DNA from: Acidisarcina sp.
GTDB taxonomy: Bacteria; Acidobacteriota; Blastocatellia; Pyrinomonadales; Pyrinomonadaceae
Assembly: GCA_021155145.1 (NCBI GenBank)
Contig: JAJNPX010000354.1
Location: 1 to 9,593 of the forward strand
Length of the DNA stretch: 9,593 nt
Direction: 5' to 3'
A program made the position numbers and the translations under genes. Each line of letters starts with the position of its first letter. Within the stretch, counting starts at the first letter, position 1. The notes under the pieces were generated by a model that saw only the letters and a program-made list of their open reading frames with translations, was not told the origin of the DNA and made no database searches. Below are positions 1 to 6,219 of the stretch, piece after piece.

Positions 1-158
1 TCGTCCTCCGCGTCGCTTTTCAGATCAAGTTCGATAGGATCCAGTCCGACCACTACCAACCTTGCACCGCATTCGTCGCAGCTCACTAGGTCGCCCTGCT
101 CTGATTCGGCATCTACATATACTTCTTCTTCACACTCGGGACAGATTGAGGTCGGCAT
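1..158 (-). CDS. lysW: LysW-like amino-group carrier protein (3' end outside window)
   Basis: Not complete in the window: 52 codons are visible from an ATG at 158-156, and the gene runs off the left edge. The protein opens MPTSICPECEEEVYV and has two CxxC pairs (C6/C9 and C27/C30), a zinc ribbon, followed by VVVGLDPIELDL and an acidic tail. The zinc ribbon plus the (V)VGLDP motif is characteristic of LysW, the small acidic carrier that holds the amino group of alpha-aminoadipate or glutamate through its C-terminal glutamate during lysine or arginine biosynthesis. The visible part ends in an acidic run (DAED) where LysW proteins approach their EDWGE terminus, but that terminus lies beyond the edge and cannot be confirmed. 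TGGAG lies 10 nt before the ATG and supports the start. It is transcribed away from the neighbouring kinase gene. Alternative: another small zinc-ribbon protein. Confidence 0.8.
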   Translation of the reverse strand, partial: MPTSICPECEEEVYVDAESEQGDLVSCDECGARLVVVGLDPIELDLKSDAED

Positions 159-318
159 TGTGAATCAACTCCAATAAATATTTAATTCCAACTTGGCGTG
201 CAACTACGATAAAACGTAATAATGTTTGCTAACAAATCTAGCGTTTGATGCATCATTGTGCAAGAGTTTCGCTGCAATTATTTTAGAGGGTACCGATTCT
301 TTTCAGTTAGTTTCTCCG
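159..318. promoter_or_regulatory. Divergent intergenic region between lysW and the PfkB kinase
   Basis: This is an AT-rich 160-bp gap between divergent genes, so it should hold both promoters. Weak plus-strand candidates are TTGGCG (194-199) with TAATAA 17 bp downstream (217-222), and TTGTGC (256-261) with TATTTT 17 bp downstream (279-284); neither is close to consensus. A perfect 10-bp palindrome TGATGCATCA sits at 246-255, between them, and could be an operator half-pair. No clear -35/-10 pair for lysW was found on the minus strand, although AT-rich sequence (TAAATATTTATT on that strand) lies just before its ribosome binding site. Confidence 0.35.
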
Positions 319-1257
319 ATGAGATTTCCCTTTGACCTTCCGGATGATCGCGACTTCGACGTGGCTGGCTTCGGCACGAACGCGGTCGACTTCCTGATCC
401 GCGTTCCCGAATACCCGGAATTCAATTCCAAGGTCGAATTGTCGGAGTATATTAGGGCTGCGGGCGGGGAGGTGGCGACCACGATGGTCGGCCTTCAGCG
501 CCTCGGGGTCAGAACGCTGTATGCCGGTCGGTTCGGTGACGACGATGCCGGCGACTTTGGCCGTGAGTCGCTCCGTGCCGAGGGAGTTGACATTTCTCTC
601 GCCGAGTCGGTTGCCGGAGCACGCACCCAGATCGCGTTCATAATTATCGACGAACGAAACGGCGAGCGGACGGTCATCTGGCGTCGCGACCATCGGCTTG
701 CCTACTCAGCAGCGGAGGCCCCGCTCGAGATCGCGGAGAGGTCGCGGATCCTCCACTTCACCCCGCATGACGCCGAGGCCTGTATAGCCCTTGCGCGGCG
801 AGCGAAAGAACTCGGCACGATCGTTTCCATCGACCTGGATAACATCTTTCCAAGGCTCGAAGAACTTCTCCCGCTCGTGGACATTCTCATCACTTCGGCC
901 GAATTGCCCTCGCGGATGTTCGCCGTAGCTGACCGTCATAAGGCGCTCAGGGAGATGCACTCCCGCTATGGCTCGGCGGTCGTCGGGATCACGCTCGGCG
1001 AGCACGGCTCTCTACTTTATTCGGGCGGTCAGTTCGTCGAGACCAAGGGGTTTCAGGTACCAGGAGGATGCCAGGACACGACCGGTGCGGGCGATTCGTT
1101 CCGCGCAGGACTGCTCTACGGTGTCGTAAACAAGATGCCTGTTGACGAGAGTGCTCGCTGGGCCAACGCCGTCGCGGCCCTGAAATGCCGTCGGATAGGT
1201 GCCCGAACATCCCTACCTTCTGTTGTTGAAGTAACAACATTGTTGAAAAAACACTAG
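319..1257 (+). CDS. PfkB-family carbohydrate/nucleoside kinase
   Basis: This is a ribokinase-superfamily enzyme that would transfer the ATP gamma-phosphate to a sugar or nucleoside hydroxyl in the cytoplasm; the substrate cannot be read from the sequence. In the 312-residue protein (usual length about 300-340), the N-terminal DVAGFGTNAVD strand, the AAGGEVATTMVGLQRLG glycine motif (PfkB signature 1) and DTTGAGDSFRAGLLYG (signature 2, anion hole with catalytic base D259) are intact. The frame stays open upstream to a TTG at 226. I chose ATG 319 because family members begin just before the DVAGFG strand and the extra 31 residues have no family character. No Shine-Dalgarno stands before either start. 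Its promoter region is shared with the divergent lysW gene. LysW pathways use a different kinase family (LysZ, amino acid kinase), so a joint role is not implied. Alternatives are ribokinase, fructokinase or adenosine kinase subfamilies. Confidence 0.88.
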   Translation: MRFPFDLPDDRDFDVAGFGTNAVDFLIRVPEYPEFNSKVELSEYIRAAGGEVATTMVGLQRLGVRTLYAGRFGDDDAGDFGRESLRAEGVDISLAESVAGARTQIAFIIIDERNGERTVIWRRDHRLAYSAAEAPLEIAERSRILHFTPHDAEACIALARRAKELGTIVSIDLDNIFPRLEELLPLVDILITSAELPSRMFAVADRHKALREMHSRYGSAVVGITLGEHGSLLYSGGQFVETKGFQVPGGCQDTTGAGDSFRAGLLYGVVNKMPVDESARWANAVAALKCRRIGARTSLPSVVEVTTLLKKH

Positions 1258-1283
1258 ACAACACCTACTGCATCATTTAGAAT
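1255..1283 (+). promoter_or_regulatory. Sigma70-type promoter of the GGDEF gene
   Basis: TAGACA (1255-1260, five of six matches to TTGACA) and TAGAAT (1278-1283, five of six to TATAAT) are separated by exactly 17 bp. The -35 box overlaps the TAG stop codon of the kinase gene. Transcription would start near 1290, leaving a leader of about 60 nt. This suggests the cyclase gene is expressed independently of the kinase upstream. Inferred from sequence match only. Confidence 0.5.
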
Positions 1284-1350
1284 ATTACTGCGGTCTCTCA
1301 AGCCGCTTGTATCAACGCCCGCCCCCTTTTTACCGTACCCTCGGCCCCTG

Positions 1351-2565
1351 ATGGACTCAAAGATAGGACTCATAATTCAGCTAAACGGCGTCTTTGTCGT
1401 GACGGTTATGTGTCTCCTGCTCAACCGCTCACTCCGCCTGACTGCGTTGAGGTATTGGACGATCGCTTGGCTATCTCTGTCTTTCGCGCTCATCTGTTTA
1501 AGGCTTGGCTTCGAGTATGACGTATTCAGTTCGATGCTGTTCACCTATTACTATCTCGGAGAGTACATCTTCGGCTTTCTACTTTTTGCAGGCACGCGAA
1601 GCCTCGGCGGAGGATGGGAACTGCGCCCCCGAACGGAACTCTACTTCATCCCGTTTCTCGTAATAGCCGTCATCCTTCCGACTCTCGTCGGCGATTTCAA
1701 CGACGCGGCGGGAATACACACGCTGGTAATGAGCGGGTTCTATGCGGCGAGCTTCCATTCGATCCACCGCTCTGCTGACCGCACTTTCGGATGGAAGGTG
1801 CTGCACGTCGCGCTTGCGGTGCTTTCCGTCGTCAACCTCTCCTACTCCGTGATCTTTACCGCGAATCTGCTAGTATCTTTCGAGACAGGATTCCTTTCCT
1901 ACCATTCGGTCGTCGATCTCGTCCTCAAATCCACGCTTGGCATCGGCATGGTTATCGTTCTCCTTGAAAAGGTCCTATCTGATGCGAAGTCGGCTCACGA
2001 ACGCCTCGAGACCGCCAATAGACGCCTCGAGGAACTGGTTCACACCGATCCGCTCACCGCGGCCTTCAGCCGGCATGCCTTTTACGGTTTTGTAAAAAAG
2101 CATGGCGATGAGAACACGGAAACATCGGGCTGCGTCGGCTTCTTCGATATCGACGATCTGAAATGGATCAACGACCGCTACGGCCACAATGCGGGCGACG
2201 TCGTGATCCGCTGGGTCGTAAAGGTGATACGCGACACGATCCGGGCCGAGGATCTCATATTCAGATGGGGCGGCGACGAATTTTTCGTGATAATGATCAG
2301 TATGGATTCCGAGATGGCGATCATGCGAATGACGACGTTGGAAGCCCAACTGACCGGCCTTTCGGTGGACGGCATCCCTGATCCGATCGACGTTGGTGTC
2401 TCTTGGGGGTTCACCGATTTTGCAGATATTACGGCACTCGAAGATGCGATAAATCGGGCCGATGCGGCGATGTACAGCCGCAAACTGGAACGCAAAAGGC
2501 GAAAGAACGAAAGCCAGGCGTTCGTCCCCAGCCTTGGCGAGGTCTCCGGCGGACTGATCGCATAG
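1351..2565 (+). CDS. Membrane-bound diguanylate cyclase (7 TM + GGDEF)
   Basis: It would make cyclic di-GMP from two GTP at the inner membrane. The 404-residue protein has about seven hydrophobic segments (near residues 5-25, 33-53, 60-82, 97-115, 120-138, 149-175, 186-207), a short coiled coil (about 205-230, ending RRLEELVHTDPLT) and a GGDEF domain (about 230-390). Catalytic features are present: FDIDDLKWINDRYGH (metal-binding D266, substrate-side N274/D275) and the active-site motif GGDEF at 307-311. An RxxD inhibitory site (R298-D301) lies exactly five residues before GGDEF, so product feedback inhibition is expected. The domain closes with ADAAMYSRK. No EAL or HD-GYP domain is present, so it should be a synthase only. 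The membrane part is not a family I can name; it is presumably the signal-input module. No Shine-Dalgarno is visible before the ATG. The gene ends convergently with the hydrolase gene, 55 bp away. Confidence 0.92.
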   Translation: MDSKIGLIIQLNGVFVVTVMCLLLNRSLRLTALRYWTIAWLSLSFALICLRLGFEYDVFSSMLFTYYYLGEYIFGFLLFAGTRSLGGGWELRPRTELYFIPFLVIAVILPTLVGDFNDAAGIHTLVMSGFYAASFHSIHRSADRTFGWKVLHVALAVLSVVNLSYSVIFTANLLVSFETGFLSYHSVVDLVLKSTLGIGMVIVLLEKVLSDAKSAHERLETANRRLEELVHTDPLTAAFSRHAFYGFVKKHGDENTETSGCVGFFDIDDLKWINDRYGHNAGDVVIRWVVKVIRDTIRAEDLIFRWGGDEFFVIMISMDSEMAIMRMTTLEAQLTGLSVDGIPDPIDVGVSWGFTDFADITALEDAINRADAAMYSRKLERKRRKNESQAFVPSLGEVSGGLIA

Positions 2566-2572
2566 AACCGGC

Positions 2573-2590
2573 ACGGCGATCCACCGCCGT
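2573..2590. terminator. Small hairpin between convergent genes
   Basis: ACGGCG (2573-2578) and CGCCGT (2585-2590) form a perfect 6-bp GC-rich stem with a 6-nt loop in the 55-bp gap between convergent genes. Neither strand has a T-run after the stem, so it would be a weak or factor-assisted terminator at best. Confidence 0.3.
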
Positions 2591-2620
2591 TCTACCACGT
2601 CTGATCCTACATTTTCCGGC

Positions 2621-3286
2621 CTAAAGCTTATCCTTAAAGAACCCGACGACCTTAGCCCAGGCGTCGGCTGCGGCCTCAGCGTCGTAAACCTCGGGACGCG
2701 TGTCGTTAAAGAACGCGTGATCCGCCTCATACTTGAGGCTTTCGAGTGGAAGTTCGTAGCGTTCGGCGATGTCCTCGAGGATTGCGATCTTTTCTTTATT
2801 GATCCATTGGTCCTTGGTTCCCGAAATGAATACGGTGGGCGTACGGAGTTTGCTGAGCACGCTCTCTTCGGGAATGTCTCCGTAGAACGGCGCCGCGGCG
2901 CTCAATCCGACTAGTTCGCAGGCGGCCCTGAGTGCAAAGGTCCCGCCCATGCAATAGCCTGTGATGCCGAAGTGTGAGATGCCGAATTCGTCCGCTGCCT
3001 TTAAGATCGTGGCCTTTATCGTGTCGATGCCGTCTTCGATCGCAAGATCGTGCATCATCTTCGAGGCGTCATCCGCGTTGGTTGCGACCTTTCCGCGATA
3101 GAGATCGGGTGCGATCGCGATAAAGCCCTCGACGGCGTACCGATTGGCGATATCCTTTATGTGGTCGTTCAGACCCCACCACTCCTGGATCACGAGTACC
3201 GCTTTTCCATTCCCTTTTTCCGGCATCGCCACGTAGGCAGTACTGGGCCCGTTCGATGTATCGAGATCGATGGTCCTTGCAGACAT
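2621..3286 (-). CDS. Dienelactone hydrolase family protein
   Basis: A 221-residue cytoplasmic alpha/beta hydrolase of the length typical for dienelactone hydrolases (about 220-240). The catalytic triad is complete: nucleophile C112 in GYCMGG, D159 in SGTKDQW and H190 in ADHAFFND. E35 in the QEWWGLND segment also matches the glutamate that interacts with the catalytic cysteine in this family. True dienelactone hydrolases open the lactone ring in chlorocatechol breakdown. No other aromatic-degradation gene is in view, so the actual substrate is unknown and an esterase role on another small lactone or ester is equally likely. There is no signal peptide. The start ATG (3286-3284) is fixed by a strong AGGAGGGG seven bases upstream. 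It lies 78 bp downstream of the TonB receptor on the same strand and could be co-transcribed, but it also has a candidate promoter of its own. Confidence 0.9.
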   Translation of the reverse strand: MSARTIDLDTSNGPSTAYVAMPEKGNGKAVLVIQEWWGLNDHIKDIANRYAVEGFIAIAPDLYRGKVATNADDASKMMHDLAIEDGIDTIKATILKAADEFGISHFGITGYCMGGTFALRAACELVGLSAAAPFYGDIPEESVLSKLRTPTVFISGTKDQWINKEKIAILEDIAERYELPLESLKYEADHAFFNDTRPEVYDAEAAADAWAKVVGFFKDKL

Positions 3287-3293
3287 AAAATTT

Positions 3294-3341
3294 CCCCTCC
3301 TGAATCGTTTTTACGCGAAGTATATCCGAATCAGGAGAGGG
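3294..3341 (-). promoter_or_regulatory. Hairpin covering the hydrolase ribosome binding site
   Basis: Read on the minus strand, CTCCTGATTCG (3337-3327) pairs with CGATTCAGGAG (3307-3297) with one U-U mismatch. Pairing extends by three more G-C pairs across a bulged base (3341-3339 with 3296-3294). The loop is 19 nt (3326-3308). The 3' arm is the AGGAGGGG Shine-Dalgarno of the hydrolase gene, so folding would hide it. AAATTTT follows the stem, so a weak terminator reading is also possible. Confidence 0.5.
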
Positions 3342-3349
3342 AACGCCAA
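3319..3349 (-). promoter_or_regulatory. Candidate promoter of the hydrolase gene
   Basis: On the minus strand, TTGGCG (3349-3344) is followed after 19 bp by TATACT (3324-3319; five of six matches to TATAAT). The spacer is longer than the ideal 17. The predicted start, near 3312, lies inside the loop of the neighbouring hairpin, so the transcript would lack the 5' arm that can mask the ribosome binding site. Confidence 0.35.
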
Positions 3350-3364
3350 CTTCCATCTAAAACG

Positions 3365-5617
3365 CTAGAAGAACCTGAGCGTGTAGCCGAACCGTATGCC
3401 GCGTCCGATCTCGGGGACGAGGTCCTTTATGAACGAAACGTGATTTCGATACAGCTTATCGGTCAGGTTGTAGGCGTTGAACGAGAAAATGTGCGCGAAG
3501 TGTTGACGGCCGACGGTGTACGAACCCGCAACATTGACGATACCGTAACCTGCGGTTGGCGTCTCCAGCGAATAGACCTTCTTCTGTGCACTGGCAAATA
3601 CGGCTTCGGGCCGGACGCTCAAGTCCTTGTAGCGCAGCTCGAGCCCTATCCGACCACGGGCAGGCGGTATTCGCGGAAGATCGAGGTCGAGGTCGGTCAG
3701 CCTTGCCCGAACGGCATCGAAACTTGCAAAAGCTCCAAGATAGTCATTTATCGTGACGTCTGCATTGAACTCCGCGCCGAGATACGCCGCTTTATTCTGT
3801 TCGTACCGCCCGAGCGGGAGGCCGTCCTCGATATCCGCCTGGCCGTCGCCGTCAAGGTCCTGACGTGCGAGATAAACGAAATTGTCGATACTGTAATAAT
3901 AGACATCGCCGCTGAAGCGGAACCGTCTCGATTGATGCCTGAGCGAGAGGTCCACTCCGTCAGCCGTCTCGTTTCTCAGCGATTCGTTACCTACCTCGAA
4001 TGTGATCGTTCCGATATGGGGACCGTTGTTGTAAAGCTCCTCGAGCGCCGGAGCCCGAAAGGAATGCGTGTAATTCGCGACGAACGAACCGCCGCTCCAA
4101 AGTGCCACGTTCACACCAACGCCGCCGGAAAGGCCGGTGAAGCTCCTCTCCGTAAGATCTGCATTTTCGGGCCGGTAGCGGTTATTCTCGATCCGCGCGC
4201 CAAACTGTATCTTGACACGGTCGAAATTCAGCTCCTCCAGTCCGAAAGCCGAAAACGACTTGTGCTTCACCTTGCCCTGAATAAGCTGTTCCGCTCCATT
4301 CACTTCGTATTCGCGGTCTAATCCCTCGAATCCGAAACGGCCGGAGAGCTTGCCCCTCTTCGCCTGCTCAAAGAGGCTGCGGTACGAGAAAGTACGGTTA
4401 TCGAATATCGTTCCCACGGTATCGACGCCATCAGCGCGTTCGATCTCCTTATGCCTGTAATTCGTAAGGTCGACGCTGTACTGCACGCCGCTGATGTACG
4501 GATTTGTCAGGTTTCGAAAACCACCGCCGAAACGTACATTATGCTTTCGAGCCCGGAGGTCGATCTCTTCGTCAACGACCGGCAATTCCCCCAACAAACC
4601 CTCGCCCTCGGGCGCGCCGCCTTCGAAGAGCGCCGCAAAAGGTATCCCATAGCGCCGAACGTCGAATCCGTACGTGCCGCGAAAGTAAGCTTTAGCACCA
4701 AAATATCCGGCTGTAACGGAACCGCTGTTGGAACGGGTAGCAGAGTTTGGGATATCGCCGATCGGCGAACGAAAGTCGCCGCTTCGCTGTGCACTCAAAT
4801 TCCCGCGGACCAGGAATTTACGAATGCCGTATTCCAGACCGCCGGCGATGCCGCCCTGCTTGTCGGCCGTTCCGCCCACGCCGGTAACAAAACCGCGAAA
4901 GCCGTCGCTCGCCTCGTCATCATCATGGCTGATCACGTTCACAACACCTCCGATAGCGTTGCTGCCATAGAGAAGTGTACCCGGGCCTTTTACGACCTCG
5001 ATCCGCTCGGCACCGAGCGGGTCGATTGTCTCGCCGTGGTCGCCGGATTGTGATCCGACCGAACCCGTGCGCACCCCACCCTCGAGCACGAGGACCCTGT
5101 CGCCGTCGAACCCGCGAATTACAGGCCGCGACGATCCCGGCCCGAAACTGCGTTTTGCCACGCCCGTCTCGCCATCCAGAACGTCGCCCAGCGATGTCGC
5201 GGCCTTCTCCATGATCCTCGTCGAGCCGACGGAGTTTACGGTTTGAAACGAATCGAACACCGATTGCTCCGTCCCCGATGCGGTAACCGTTACCTGTTCC
5301 TTGAGCGAGGCTATCTTTAAGGCAAAATCAAGGGTAATCTTCCCGCCCGCCGTGATGTCCACGCTCCTCGCATCGTCGGCAAAGCCCTCAAGATGGACAA
5401 GAACTGTATAACGGCCAGGTGCGATGCCGGTTAACTCGTACACGCCTTCTTCGTTCGTTTCCGTCGTTTGTTTGGTCTGGACCAGTTGGACCGTGACATT
5501 GTGAAGTGCGACATTCTTGCCATAGCTTATCCGGCCGCCAATGCTCCCCGAGGCCTGGGAAAAGCCACTGATCGCGCTAATGAGTACGACTGCTAAAATA
5601 AAAAGTATCTTTCTCAT
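3365..5617 (-). CDS. TonB-dependent outer-membrane receptor, ZnuD-like (probable metal uptake)
   Basis: A complete 750-residue outer-membrane receptor energised by TonB-ExbBD. In order: signal peptide (about 1-22, MRKILFILAVVLISAISGFS), a carboxypeptidase-regulatory-like beta-sandwich (about 24-100, with EGVYELTGIAPGRYTV), a linker with a TonB-box-like EQVTVTAS (107-114), a plug (about 120-232, with GPGTLLYGSNAIGGVVNV) and a 22-strand-type barrel ending in Phe-Phe, as outer-membrane proteins do. Several stretches recall the zinc receptor ZnuD: SQSGDHGETIDPL (189-201), RAPALEELYNNGPH (521-534), TFEVGN, and YRNHVSFIKDLVPEIGR near the C-terminus. Metal-ligand-rich spots follow: HDDDE (231-235) and a DxDxDGxxD loop (587-595). 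GGGGAG five bases before the ATG supports the start. Zinc or another divalent metal is my inference. The partner TonB and inner-membrane transporter are not in the window. Alternatives are a siderophore, copper or cobalamin receptor. Confidence 0.9.
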   Translation of the reverse strand: MRKILFILAVVLISAISGFSQASGSIGGRISYGKNVALHNVTVQLVQTKQTTETNEEGVYELTGIAPGRYTVLVHLEGFADDARSVDITAGGKITLDFALKIASLKEQVTVTASGTEQSVFDSFQTVNSVGSTRIMEKAATSLGDVLDGETGVAKRSFGPGSSRPVIRGFDGDRVLVLEGGVRTGSVGSQSGDHGETIDPLGAERIEVVKGPGTLLYGSNAIGGVVNVISHDDDEASDGFRGFVTGVGGTADKQGGIAGGLEYGIRKFLVRGNLSAQRSGDFRSPIGDIPNSATRSNSGSVTAGYFGAKAYFRGTYGFDVRRYGIPFAALFEGGAPEGEGLLGELPVVDEEIDLRARKHNVRFGGGFRNLTNPYISGVQYSVDLTNYRHKEIERADGVDTVGTIFDNRTFSYRSLFEQAKRGKLSGRFGFEGLDREYEVNGAEQLIQGKVKHKSFSAFGLEELNFDRVKIQFGARIENNRYRPENADLTERSFTGLSGGVGVNVALWSGGSFVANYTHSFRAPALEELYNNGPHIGTITFEVGNESLRNETADGVDLSLRHQSRRFRFSGDVYYYSIDNFVYLARQDLDGDGQADIEDGLPLGRYEQNKAAYLGAEFNADVTINDYLGAFASFDAVRARLTDLDLDLPRIPPARGRIGLELRYKDLSVRPEAVFASAQKKVYSLETPTAGYGIVNVAGSYTVGRQHFAHIFSFNAYNLTDKLYRNHVSFIKDLVPEIGRGIRFGYTLRFF

Positions 5618-5628
5618 CTGAACTCCCC

Positions 5629-5659
5629 GGTATTCATGGACAATTTAGGTCCGAATACC
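5629..5659 (-). promoter_or_regulatory. Leader hairpin abutting the receptor ribosome binding site
   Basis: On the minus strand, GGTATTC + GGAC (5659-5649) pairs perfectly with GTCC (5641-5638) and GAATACC (5635-5629), interrupted by a 2-nt bulge (5637-5636). The loop is 7 nt. The 11-bp stem ends directly against the GGGGAG Shine-Dalgarno (5628-5623). It could limit translation or be an operator. It matches no riboswitch that I recognise. Confidence 0.45.
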
Positions 5660-5685
5660 AATACTCGTGTTTGAAAAACATCACA

Positions 5686-5702
5686 ACGCGGAGTTTCCGC
5701 GT
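5686..5702 (-). terminator. GC-rich hairpin between the small secreted-protein gene and the receptor gene
   Basis: On the minus strand, ACGCGGA (5702-5696) and TCCGCGT (5692-5686) form a perfect 7-bp stem with a 3-nt loop, about 20 nt after the stop codon of the upstream gene. TTTTT follows only after a 7-nt gap, so it may be a weak terminator or an mRNA-processing or stability element that uncouples receptor expression from the first gene. Confidence 0.4.
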
Positions 5703-5721
5703 CAGTTATATTGGTCAAAGT

Positions 5722-6114
5722 TCAGGAGAATTCCGGAGGGTGGAGCAGAGGGTCTTTGGGCCGAAAGATCCTATCGACCAACTTATGGGAGAGCGGTGAT
5801 AACTCACGCAGGCGGTCGAATGTGGCCCCGGTGTCCGCACGTTCTGTTGCAGAACCGTACGGGAAAAGATCGTGAGAGAAGTTCGGAGCTTTCTGGTCGT
5901 TCCTCTTGCCTTCGCAGCAAACGATCGTTCGGCATGGGTCGTCGTGTTCGTCCTCGCTGCTCGAGGCGACCGCGACCATACCCGTGGTGGGAGCGGCATG
6001 TGCAAAGGCAAGGCTGTGCGAGCCCCACTCGACCAGCATCACAAAAAGGAACGCCACGGCCACCACGGCGTGCGATCTTTTTGTTAATGCGATGCGTCGA
6101 ACGGATGCGGACAT
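5722..6114 (-). CDS. Small secreted His/Cys-containing hypothetical protein
   Basis: I do not recognise the family. The 130-residue product begins MSASVRRIALTKRSH and continues into a hydrophobic stretch (about residues 17-35) ending SLAFAHA, a textbook signal peptide with cleavage after AHA. The mature part has an acidic histidine segment (SSSEDEHDDP), a cysteine cluster (CRTIVCCEG), NFSHD, LSPLSHKLVDRIFRP and a C-terminus LLHPPEFS. Cys, His and acidic residues together suggest metal binding in the periplasm, which would fit the ZnuD-like receptor gene 104 bp downstream on the same strand; this is inference. I chose ATG 6114 over an in-frame TTG nine bases upstream because ATG is preferred and the signal peptide is unaffected. 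No clear Shine-Dalgarno is present. Two other minus-strand frames overlap it, but only this one gives a signal peptide. Confidence 0.6.
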   Translation of the reverse strand: MSASVRRIALTKRSHAVVAVAFLFVMLVEWGSHSLAFAHAAPTTGMVAVASSSEDEHDDPCRTIVCCEGKRNDQKAPNFSHDLFPYGSATERADTGATFDRLRELSPLSHKLVDRIFRPKDPLLHPPEFS

Positions 6115-6129
6115 AACGATCAAATACGC

Positions 6130-6159
6130 AGTCTATCAAGCCACGGTTTCAATTTTCAA
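6130..6159 (-). promoter_or_regulatory. Candidate promoter for the small secreted protein / receptor block
   Basis: On the minus strand, TTGAAA (6159-6154; five of six matches to TTGACA) and TAGACT (6135-6130; four of six to TATAAT) are separated by 18 bp. Transcription would start near 6123, leaving a leader of only about ten bases. It lies in the gap shared with the divergent sixA gene. Confidence 0.4.
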
Positions 6160-6179
6160 GAGACAACAGCACGCTACGC

Positions 6180-6209
6180 TTGGCGAACGCCAAAAACCAC
6201 GCTTAAAAT
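6180..6209 (+). promoter_or_regulatory. Candidate sixA promoter with an overlapping palindrome
   Basis: TTGGCG (6180-6185) and TAAAAT (6204-6209; five of six matches to TATAAT) are 18 bp apart. The predicted start, near 6216, is only a few bases before the sixA ATG, so the mRNA would be leaderless or nearly so, consistent with the absence of any Shine-Dalgarno. The -35 box is the left arm of a perfect inverted repeat, TTGGCG-AA-CGCCAA (6180-6193), a possible operator. Confidence 0.4.
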
Positions 6210-6219
6210 TGAACTATCG

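Noticed and set aside
226..318. 31-residue N-terminal extension of the PfkB kinase from a TTG
   Set aside because: The segment carries no family motif, contains likely promoter elements, and the family fold begins just after the ATG at 319.
1221..1239. Inverted repeat TGTTGTT-N5-AACAACA near the 3' end of the kinase gene as a terminator
   Set aside because: It is AT-rich, lies within coding sequence before the stop codon, and is followed by A-rich rather than T-rich sequence.
1975..2730. Minus-strand open frame of 251 codons opposite the GGDEF gene
   Set aside because: It is antisense to the conserved GGDEF domain, has no domain or plausible start context, and overlaps the end of the hydrolase gene.
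3050..4321. Long plus-strand open frame (423 codons) opposite the hydrolase and receptor genes
   Set aside because: It is fully antisense to two genes with intact family motifs, shows no recognisable domain, and is the kind of open mirror frame expected in GC-rich coding DNA.
5618..5721. Cobalamin riboswitch ahead of the TonB receptor
   Set aside because: The gap is only 104 nt, far shorter than a cobalamin riboswitch, and no B12-box-like sequence was seen.
5667..6116. Plus-strand and alternative minus-strand frames over the small secreted-protein gene
   Set aside because: None gives a signal peptide or coherent hydrophobic pattern. Only the 6114-5722 minus-strand frame does.
194..6185. Recurrent TTGGCG as a lineage-specific -35 box (194, 3349 minus strand, 6180)
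   Set aside because: Three occurrences with spacers of 17-19 bp and variable -10 quality are too few to distinguish from chance in this composition.
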